This document shows, one piece after another, positions 1 to 6,661 of a DNA stretch of 64,000 nucleotides; position 1 is the first letter of the stretch; each line of letters opens with the position of its first letter. The notes below the pieces were generated by a model that made no database searches, was not told where the DNA came from, and worked only from the letters and a program-made list of their open reading frames with translations. The DNA is taken from assembly GCF_000172415.1 (NCBI RefSeq), contig NZ_ABLD01000010.1, forward strand, positions 1 to 64,000. Reading direction: 5' to 3'. Source of the DNA: Paraburkholderia graminis C4D1M. Lineage in GTDB: Bacteria; Pseudomonadota; Gammaproteobacteria; Burkholderiales; Burkholderiaceae. Both the position numbers and the translations under genes were made by a program.

Positions 1-536
1 CTGTACTCATGTCACTACCACGAGCCCTCGAAAAGCTCGACGGCCGCGTGATGCAGCCGCTCCCTCCTCACAAGCTCACCATCGGCATTTTTTCGAAATT
101 TGGCGCAGTGAAAAAAGTGCCAGCTTGATTGTTGAGGCTCTTTATTCGAGTGTCAAGAAAATTTTGAGATGCCCTGACACACGTTGCAAACAGGCGGTTT
201 CCAGGGTTTTTCCCGCTTTCGTTATGTGCGGTTGCGCAAGCGGGCTGTCTTGAAAAGTCGCATAATCGTCTCACATGGTGTTCTGCGGGTCGCTCGCCGC
301 CGGTTGCGCGAGTGGGCGGCGGTCAGCCAGCTCCGGCAGGTTGTGCGATACTCGATCCGACTGCGGCGCAGCACGGCCGCAACGCATGATCTGGACTGGA
401 GCCGGCCCCGCAATCGGCTCGTCGAATGGCGCACGCAGGCGGTAATTTTCGCCGTGCGGTAGCGAACGGGCTCACTGGCCGGCTGGCCGGGTTTTGACAG
501 GATTGCGGGCCTGTCCTAGTTGTTTAGAATGGGTGT
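1..536. other. Intergenic stretch before clpS, no gene recognised
   Basis: Short open frames exist here on both strands, but none resembles a known protein or has a good ribosome-binding site. The first 200 bases are clearly more AT-rich than the rest of the window, which suggests regulatory DNA for clpS or for a gene lying left of the window. An inverted repeat GTGTCA...TGACAC (150-155 and 175-180) is the only structured element noticed. A minus-strand ATG at 10 could begin a gene running off the left edge, but too little is visible to judge. Confidence 0.5.
494..530 (+). promoter_or_regulatory. Probable clpS-clpA promoter giving a leaderless or nearly leaderless mRNA
   Basis: TAGAAT at 525-530 is a good -10 hexamer and lies 6 nt before the clpS ATG, so transcription would start at about the A of the start codon. 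A perfect TTGACA occurs at 494-499. Its spacing to TAGAAT (25 nt) is too long; with a 17-nt spacer it would use the poor -10 TAGTTG at 517-522. Either choice leaves at most about 8 nt of leader. No Shine-Dalgarno sequence is seen. Confidence 0.55.
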
Positions 537-851
537 ATGGCGATTATCCCGGACAAGCAGGACGGCACCGTACTGGAGCGGCAGGAGAAAAAGCTCAAGC
601 CGCCATCCATGTACAAGGTGGTGCTGCTGAATGACGACTTCACGCCAATGGAATTTGTCGTGATGATCGTGCAGGAATATTTCAATAAAGATCGTGAAAC
701 CGCAACGCAGGTGATGTTGAAGGTGCATCGCGAGGGCAGGGGAGTTTGTGGGGTCTATACGCGGGACATCGCGTCGACCAAAGTCGAGCAAGTCGTTACC
801 CACGCACGGCAGGCCGGGCATCCGCTGCAGTGTGTGATGGAGGAAGCATGA
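537..851 (+). CDS. clpS: ATP-dependent Clp protease adaptor ClpS
   Basis: ClpS binds the N-terminal domain of ClpA and delivers N-degron substrates to the ClpAP protease in the cytosol. The 104-residue protein has the normal family length. It carries the conserved core YKVVLLNDDFTPMEFVV, whose Asn-Asp pair contributes to recognition of the substrate N-terminus, and ends in a typical C-terminus (HPLQCVMEEA). The start is supported by family similarity rather than by a ribosome-binding site, because the likely -10 box lies immediately upstream. Its stop codon overlaps the clpA start (ATGA), so the adaptor and its chaperone should be translationally coupled. Confidence 0.97.
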   Translation: MAIIPDKQDGTVLERQEKKLKPPSMYKVVLLNDDFTPMEFVVMIVQEYFNKDRETATQVMLKVHREGRGVCGVYTRDIASTKVEQVVTHARQAGHPLQCVMEEA

Positions 852-3145
852 TTGCCCAGGAACTGGAAGTCAGCCTGCACATGGCGTTCATGGAAGCACG
901 CCAGGCGCGGCACGAGTTCATAACGGTCGAACATCTCTTACTGGCGCTGTTGGACAATCCGACAGCGGCAGAGGTGTTGCGTGCATGCGCGGCCAATATC
1001 GAGGATCTGCGCCAGAACCTGCGCAACTTCATTCATGACAACACGCCGACCGTGCCTGGCACGGACGACGTCGACACGCAGCCCACGCTGGGTTTCCAGC
1101 GTGTGATACAGCGCGCGATCATGCATGTGCAGTCCACCTCGAATGGCAAGAAGGAAGTGACCGGCGCGAACGTGCTGGTCGCGATCTTCGGCGAGAAGGA
1201 CTCGCACGCGGTGTATTACCTGCAACAGCAGGGCGTGACGCGTCTGGACGTGGTCAATTTCATCTCGCACGGCATCGCCAAGACGAGCAGTTCGGACGCC
1301 GCGAAAGCGAGCGACGCGAATGCCGAGTCCGACGAAGCCGCCGCGCAGAAAGAAACGCCGCTCGCCCAGTTCACGCAGAACCTGAACCAGATGGCGAAAG
1401 ACGGCCGTATCGATCCGCTGATCGGGCGCGAGTCGGAAGTCGAGCGCGTGGTGCAGGTGCTGTGCCGTCGCCGCAAGAATAATCCGCTGCTGGTGGGCGA
1501 GGCGGGCGTCGGCAAGACGGCGATCGCCGAAGGGCTCGCCTGGCGCATTACGCGCGGCGAAGTGCCGGATATTCTGGCCGACGCACAGGTGTATTCGCTC
1601 GACATGGGCGCGCTGCTCGCGGGCACCAAGTATCGCGGCGACTTCGAACAGCGTCTCAAGACGGTCCTGAAGGAACTGAAGGAACGTCCCCACGCGATTC
1701 TGTTCATCGACGAGATTCATACGCTGATCGGCGCGGGCGCCGCGTCGGGCGGCACGCTGGACGCGTCGAATCTGCTGAAGCCGGCGCTCTCGTCGGGCAC
1801 GCTCAAGTGCATCGGCGCGACGACGTTCACGGAGTATCGCGGCATCTTCGAAAAGGACGCGGCATTGTCGCGCCGTTTCCAGAAGGTGGACGTGACGGAA
1901 CCTTCGGTCGAACAAACCGTGGCGATTTTGCGCGGCCTGAAGTCGCGTTTCGAAGAGCATCACGGCGTGAAGTATTCGTCGGGCGCGCTGTCGGCGGCGG
2001 CTGAGTTGTCGGCACGCTTCATCACAGATCGTCATCTGCCGGACAAGGCCATCGACGTGATCGACGAAGCGGGCGCGGCGCAACGCATCCTGCCGAAGTC
2101 GAAGCAGAAGAAGACCATCGGCAAGAACGAGATCGAGGAAATCATCTCGAAGATCGCCCGCGTCCCGCCGCAAAGCGTGTCGCAGGACGACCGCAGCAAG
2201 CTGCAAACGCTGGATCGCGATTTGAAGAGCGTGGTGTTCGGGCAAGACCCGGCTATCGACGCGCTTTCCGCCGCGATCAAGATGGCGCGCGCGGGCCTGG
2301 GCAAGCTGGACAAGCCGATCGGCGCGTTCCTGTTCTCCGGTCCCACGGGCGTCGGCAAGACCGAAGTGGCGAAGCAGCTCGCGTTCACGCTCGGCATCGA
2401 GCTGATCCGCTTCGACATGTCGGAGTATATGGAGCGTCACGCGGTGAGCCGGTTGATCGGCGCGCCTCCGGGCTATGTCGGTTTCGACCAGGGCGGCCTC
2501 CTGACCGAGGCTGTCACCAAGAAGCCGCACTGCGTGCTGCTGCTCGACGAAATCGAGAAGGCGCATCCGGACATCTACAACGTGCTGCTGCAGGTGATGG
2601 ACCACGGCACGCTGACGGATAACAACGGCCGCAAGGCGGATTTCCGCAACGTCATCATCATCATGACGACGAACGCGGGCGCCGAGGCAATGGGCAAGTC
2701 GGTGATCGGCTTCACGAACCGCCGCGAAACCGGCGATGAGATGGTCGACATCAAGCGCATGTTCACGCCGGAGTTCCGTAACCGTCTGGACGCGACCATC
2801 AGCTTCCGTGCGCTGGATGAAGAGATCATCATGCGTGTGGTCGACAAGTTCCTGATGCAACTGGAAGATCAGTTGCACGAGAAGAAGGTCGACGCGCTCT
2901 TCACCGACGCGCTGCGCAAGCATCTCGCCAAGCACGGTTTCGATCCGTTGATGGGCGCGCGGCCAATGCAGCGTCTGATCCAGGACACGATCCGTCGCGC
3001 GCTGGCCGACGAGCTGCTGTTCGGCAAGCTGATGAACGGCGGCCGCGTGTCGGTCGACGTCGATGCGGAAGACAAGGTGCAGTTGACCTTCGACGAGCAT
3101 CCGGCGCCGCGCAATCCGAATCCGGAAGCGGTGGAAGTCGAGTAA
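848..3145 (+). CDS. clpA: ATP-dependent Clp protease ATP-binding subunit ClpA
   Basis: This AAA+ unfoldase feeds substrates into ClpP. The frame is open further upstream, but the start chosen is ATG 848, which overlaps the clpS stop and gives the family N-terminus MIAQELEVSL. The 765-residue protein has the N-terminal Clp repeat domain (about 1-145), a first AAA+ module with Walker A GEAGVGKT at 217-224, a second with GPTGVGKT at 498-505, and a C-terminal ClpB D2-small domain. The length matches E. coli ClpA (758). No clpP lies in the window. A strong terminator follows at 3182-3218. Confidence 0.98.
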   Translation: MIAQELEVSLHMAFMEARQARHEFITVEHLLLALLDNPTAAEVLRACAANIEDLRQNLRNFIHDNTPTVPGTDDVDTQPTLGFQRVIQRAIMHVQSTSNGKKEVTGANVLVAIFGEKDSHAVYYLQQQGVTRLDVVNFISHGIAKTSSSDAAKASDANAESDEAAAQKETPLAQFTQNLNQMAKDGRIDPLIGRESEVERVVQVLCRRRKNNPLLVGEAGVGKTAIAEGLAWRITRGEVPDILADAQVYSLDMGALLAGTKYRGDFEQRLKTVLKELKERPHAILFIDEIHTLIGAGAASGGTLDASNLLKPALSSGTLKCIGATTFTEYRGIFEKDAALSRRFQKVDVTEPSVEQTVAILRGLKSRFEEHHGVKYSSGALSAAAELSARFITDRHLPDKAIDVIDEAGAAQRILPKSKQKKTIGKNEIEEIISKIARVPPQSVSQDDRSKLQTLDRDLKSVVFGQDPAIDALSAAIKMARAGLGKLDKPIGAFLFSGPTGVGKTEVAKQLAFTLGIELIRFDMSEYMERHAVSRLIGAPPGYVGFDQGGLLTEAVTKKPHCVLLLDEIEKAHPDIYNVLLQVMDHGTLTDNNGRKADFRNVIIIMTTNAGAEAMGKSVIGFTNRRETGDEMVDIKRMFTPEFRNRLDATISFRALDEEIIMRVVDKFLMQLEDQLHEKKVDALFTDALRKHLAKHGFDPLMGARPMQRLIQDTIRRALADELLFGKLMNGGRVSVDVDAEDKVQLTFDEHPAPRNPNPEAVEVE

Positions 3146-3181
3146 GCGTTAGCGAGTAAGCGTACTGCCTACTCGCCAAAC

Positions 3182-3218
3182 AAAAAACGGCGTGGACCTC
3201 AGGGTCCACGCCGTTTTT
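3182..3218. terminator. Bidirectional intrinsic terminator between clpA and dut
   Basis: A 16-bp stem (AAAAACGGCGTGGACC and its complement) closes a very small loop and is flanked by an A-run on one side and a T-run on the other. It can therefore end both the rightward clpA and the leftward dut transcripts. Confidence 0.93.
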
Positions 3219-3240
3219 CTTTGTGCTCAGCAAATCTGGA

Positions 3241-3687
3241 TCAATGCTTGCCGGTGCTGCCGAATCCACCCGCACCGCGCTCGCTTTGCTCGAACTCGTC
3301 GACGATATTGAACTGCGCCTGCACGACCGGCACGATCACGAGTTGCGCGAGACGCTCCATCGGATTCAGCACGAACGTTGTCTCGCCGCGGTTCCACGTC
3401 GAGATCATCAGTTCGCCTTGATAATCCGAATCGATCAGGCCGACCAGATTGCCGAGCACGATGCCGTGCTTATGACCGAGACCCGAGCGCGGCAGAATCA
3501 GCGCCGCATAGCCGGGATCGCCGACGTGAATCGCGAGCCCCGTCGGCACTAATGCGGTTTGACCCGGTTCGAGCGTCAACGGCTCTTTGAGGCACGCGCG
3601 CAAATCGAGGCCCGCGCTGCCGGTGGTCGCGTACGCGGGAAGCTGATCGCGCATGCGCGCATCGAGAATCTTCAAGTCGAGTTTCAT
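3241..3687 (-). CDS. dut: Deoxyuridine 5'-triphosphate nucleotidohydrolase (dUTPase)
   Basis: This enzyme hydrolyses dUTP to dUMP and pyrophosphate, keeping uracil out of DNA and supplying dUMP for thymidylate synthesis. The 148-residue protein has the trimeric dUTPase motifs in order: GSAGLDLRA, PRSGLGHKHG, GLIDSDYQGEL and the glycine-rich C-terminal arm RGAGGFGSTGKH that closes over the nucleotide. It lies 17 nt downstream of the flavin-dependent oxidoreductase gene and is probably the last gene of the coaBC-side transcript. It converges on clpA across a shared terminator. Confidence 0.97.
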   Translation of the reverse strand: MKLDLKILDARMRDQLPAYATTGSAGLDLRACLKEPLTLEPGQTALVPTGLAIHVGDPGYAALILPRSGLGHKHGIVLGNLVGLIDSDYQGELMISTWNRGETTFVLNPMERLAQLVIVPVVQAQFNIVDEFEQSERGAGGFGSTGKH

Positions 3688-3704
3688 GCAGGTTTTTCGA
3701 GAGT

Positions 3705-4724
3705 TTAAGGAGTTGAAGCCGGGCGCCCGAGTTCGAACGCGTCGGCAAGAAGTTCATAGGAACGCAGACGCGCGCGATAGCTGCCTGCGACGGTGAGCAC
3801 GATCAGTTCGTCGGCCTGGAATTGTTCCTGCAATGCACGGAGCCGCTCGGTCACGACTTCGGGCGTGCCGACGATGCTGCGCGGTTTTTCGCGATCGATC
3901 ACCAGTTGCTCGCGCTCGCCGTACTCCTGCGCGATGCCTTGTTCGACGGTCGGAATCGGCTCATTCAGGCCATAAGCCATTTGCACGCGACGCAGATCGA
4001 CGGCCTTTTCCAGATCCGCTGCTTCCTGTTTCGTGTCGGCGCAAATCACGAAGACGGCGGCGGCCAGATACGGTTGCTGTGTTTCCTGACTCGCCTCAAA
4101 GCGCTCGCGATACGCGCGCGCAACCTGATGTCCGAAATGCGCGTTGATGAAATGCGCGAACGCGAAGCGGATGCCCAACTGCGCGGCGAGCAGGCCGCCG
4201 AATTCGCTGGAGCCGAGCATCCATAGTTGCGGGCGCGTCGGCACTTGCGGTTGCAACAGCACGCCTTGCGCGATGTGGTGGGCGGGCAGCGTGCCGTGCA
4301 TCAGTCCCACCAGATCGGCCACTTGCTGCGAGAAGAATTCGCCGCGGTTGTAGTCGCCGGCAGCGACCGCCTGCGCGGTGCGCATGTCGCCGCCGGGCGC
4401 GCGTCCCACGCCGAGATCGATGCGGTTCGGGAACAGCGCCTCGAGCATCATGAATTGCTCGGCGACCTTGAACGGGCTGTAGTACGGCAGCATGATGCCG
4501 CCGGAGCCGAGCCGGATGCGTCGCGTGACGCTGCCAAGACGCGCCAGCATCACTTCGGGACATGGGTTCGACACGCCGCGCAAGCCGTGATGTTCGGCGC
4601 ACCAGTAGCGCGTGTAGCCGAGGTCGTCGGCAAGTTGCGCGAGTTCGACAGTGGCGGCGATAGCGTCCGCCACCGAGTGCCCTGAGATGACGGGCGTTTG
4701 ATCGAGCACGGAAAGTAGCGTCAT
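3705..4724 (-). CDS. LLM-class (luciferase-like) flavin-dependent oxidoreductase
   Basis: This 339-residue protein belongs to the bacterial luciferase-like monooxygenase superfamily, which uses reduced FMN or F420 to oxidise organic substrates. The N-terminus (LLSVLDQTPVISG) and the segments YWCAEHHG, RIRLGSGGIMLPYYSPFKVAEQ and DLGVGRAPGG are typical of the MsnO8-like subgroup. The substrate cannot be read from the sequence. It lies 64 nt downstream of coaBC and 17 nt upstream of dut on the same strand, so co-transcription is likely. Its relation to CoA synthesis or dUTP metabolism is not obvious. Confidence 0.88.
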   Translation of the reverse strand: MTLLSVLDQTPVISGHSVADAIAATVELAQLADDLGYTRYWCAEHHGLRGVSNPCPEVMLARLGSVTRRIRLGSGGIMLPYYSPFKVAEQFMMLEALFPNRIDLGVGRAPGGDMRTAQAVAAGDYNRGEFFSQQVADLVGLMHGTLPAHHIAQGVLLQPQVPTRPQLWMLGSSEFGGLLAAQLGIRFAFAHFINAHFGHQVARAYRERFEASQETQQPYLAAAVFVICADTKQEAADLEKAVDLRRVQMAYGLNEPIPTVEQGIAQEYGEREQLVIDREKPRSIVGTPEVVTERLRALQEQFQADELIVLTVAGSYRARLRSYELLADAFELGRPASTP

Positions 4725-4788
4725 GTCGGTGTGCTCCAGATGCTTCGGTTCGCTTCGCTTTGTGGTGTCTCGGCGGCGCGCGGCAAGT

Positions 4789-6003
4789 TCAGCGAATCAG
4801 GCTTGTGTCGGGCAGACGCTTCGCGATTTCCGCGATCAACGCGCGCGCGAGCGTCTGCTTGTCGGCGCGCGGCAGCCGGGTCACACCGGCGGCTTCGAAC
4901 AGGATCACTTCGTTGTCGTCCATGCCGAACGTGAGCGGCCCGAGATTGCCGATTAGCAGCGGCACATTCTTGCGCACACGTTTCTCTTCGCCATGCACTT
5001 CGAGATCGCCGCTTTCCGCAGCGAAGCCGACGGCGAACGGCGGATGCGGCAGATTGGCCACCGCGGCCAGAATGTCCGGATTCTCGACGAACGAAAACGT
5101 GGGCAGCGCGCGGTCGGCGGCTTTCTTGATCTTGTGTTCGCTCGCGTGATCGACGCGCCAGTCGGCGACCGCGGCCACGCCGATGAAGATGTCCGCGTCC
5201 GCTACCGAACGCATCACCGCATCGTGCATCTGCTGGGCGGTCTGCACGTCCTCGCGGAACACGCCCCACGGTGTGTCGAGCGCGACCGGACCCGCGACGA
5301 GATGCACGTCGGCGCCGGCCTGCTGCGCGGCGCGCGCGAGCGCAAAACCCATCTTGCCGCTCGAGCGATTCGTGATGCCGCGAACCGGATCGAGCGGTTC
5401 GAACGTCGGGCCGGCTGTCAGCAGCACGCGTCGACCGGACAGAATCTTCGGCGAGAAAAACGATGCGATCGCTTCGTAAGTTGCCGCGGCTTCGAGCATG
5501 CGGCCGTCGCCGATTTCGCCGCACGCCTGCGGTCCCGAATCGGGGCCGAGCACTTCGACGCCGTCCGCGCGCAATTGCGCGACATTGCGCTGCGTCGCCG
5601 GGTTCCGCCACATCTGCCGGTTCATCGCGGGCACGACGAGCAACGGACAATCGCGCGCGACGCACAACGTGGCGAGCAGATCGTCGGCCATGCCGTGCGC
5701 GAGTTTCGCGAGGAAGTCAGTGGAGGCGGGCGCGATCACGATCGCGTCGGCTTCGCGCGACAGATCGATATGCGCCATGTTGTTCGCGATGCGCGCGTCC
5801 CACTGGCTCGTGTAGACGGGACGGCCTGAGAGCGCCTGCATCGTGACGGGCGTGATGAACCGCGTGGCCGCTTCGGTCATCACGATCTGGACGGTCGCGC
5901 CGGCCTTGGTCAGAAGACGCGTGAGTTCGGCGATCTTGTAGCAGGCAATGCCGCCCGTCATGCCGAGGACGAGGTGTTTTCCTGCGAGTTCTGCGGTTGC
6001 CAA
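4789..6003 (-). CDS. coaBC: Bifunctional phosphopantothenoylcysteine decarboxylase / phosphopantothenate-cysteine ligase
   Basis: CoaBC performs two successive steps of coenzyme A synthesis: ligation of cysteine to 4'-phosphopantothenate and decarboxylation to 4'-phosphopantetheine. The N-terminal flavoprotein half shows GMTGGIACYK, the PAMNRQMW substrate-binding motif and an ACGEIGDGRM catalytic-cysteine segment. The C-terminal ligase half begins near LLTAGPTFEPLDPVRGITN. The start chosen is TTG 6003: GGAGG at 6014-6010 lies 6 nt upstream and the protein then begins LATAELAGKHLVLGMTGG, as in the family. The upstream ATG would add 20 residues of atypical sequence. Length 404 residues. Confidence 0.95.
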   Translation of the reverse strand: MATAELAGKHLVLGMTGGIACYKIAELTRLLTKAGATVQIVMTEAATRFITPVTMQALSGRPVYTSQWDARIANNMAHIDLSREADAIVIAPASTDFLAKLAHGMADDLLATLCVARDCPLLVVPAMNRQMWRNPATQRNVAQLRADGVEVLGPDSGPQACGEIGDGRMLEAAATYEAIASFFSPKILSGRRVLLTAGPTFEPLDPVRGITNRSSGKMGFALARAAQQAGADVHLVAGPVALDTPWGVFREDVQTAQQMHDAVMRSVADADIFIGVAAVADWRVDHASEHKIKKAADRALPTFSFVENPDILAAVANLPHPPFAVGFAAESGDLEVHGEEKRVRKNVPLLIGNLGPLTFGMDDNEVILFEAAGVTRLPRADKQTLARALIAEIAKRLPDTSLIR

Positions 6004-6142
6004 CGAAAGCCTCCGACAAAGCGTGGTGACCGAGCGCGGCGCGCTTGCACCGTTGCCGGCCTTCAAAGCGGATTTCTAACGCGCCGCCGTCGAAGCGCGA
6101 AAAACCACTTCCGGCGGCCCGCGCCTTGCAACGATCCGCCCG

Positions 6143-6661
6143 TTAGCGCGACCCGCGTACGCGCCGCAACTCGTCGATGACGAGCAGCACCGCGCCGACC
6201 GTGATCGCGCTGTCGGCGAGATTGAACGCCGGCCAGTGCCACGCGCGCACGTGGAAGTCCAGGAAGTCGATCACGTGGCCGTACGCGAGCCGGTCAATCA
6301 CGTTGCCGAGCGCGCCGCCGAGAATCAGCGCCAGCGCCGTGCAGAACATTTTTTGCCCGCCGTGGCGCTTGAGCAGGTAGCAGATCACCAGCGCGGCGAT
6401 CACGCCGAGCGCGGTGAAAGCCCAACGCTGCCAGCCGCCCGCCATCGCGAGAAAGCTGAAGGCGGCGCCGCGGTTGTACACGAGGATCAGGTTGAAGAAC
6501 GACGTGACCTCATGCGCGACGCCGTAGGCAAACACCTTCTGCACCGCGATTTTCGTCAGCTGATCGAACAGGATCACGATCAGCGCGACGCCCAGCCAGG
6601 GCGCCAGCGAACTATTGCCGGCGGATGCTTTCGATGTGGATTTCGCCATGGTTCTCGCCAT
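6143..6661 (-). CDS. lspA: Lipoprotein signal peptidase (signal peptidase II)
   Basis: LspA is an inner-membrane aspartyl protease that removes signal peptides from diacylglyceryl-modified prolipoproteins. The 172-residue protein has four hydrophobic segments and both catalytic-aspartate motifs, GNVIDRLAYGHVIDF and FNLADSAI. The ATG at 6661 overlaps the ileS stop by one base (TAATG), and a GAGGAG-type site precedes it. A second ATG at 6649 would lose only four residues. ileS-lspA is the order also found in E. coli and indicates co-transcription. Confidence 0.96.
   Translation of the reverse strand: MARTMAKSTSKASAGNSSLAPWLGVALIVILFDQLTKIAVQKVFAYGVAHEVTSFFNLILVYNRGAAFSFLAMAGGWQRWAFTALGVIAALVICYLLKRHGGQKMFCTALALILGGALGNVIDRLAYGHVIDFLDFHVRAWHWPAFNLADSAITVGAVLLVIDELRRVRGSR

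Noticed and set aside
938..3100. A 720-codon open frame on the minus strand opposite clpA
   Set aside because: It is the antisense shadow of a conserved gene in GC-rich DNA; its translation is Arg/Leu/Asp/Val-rich without any domain.
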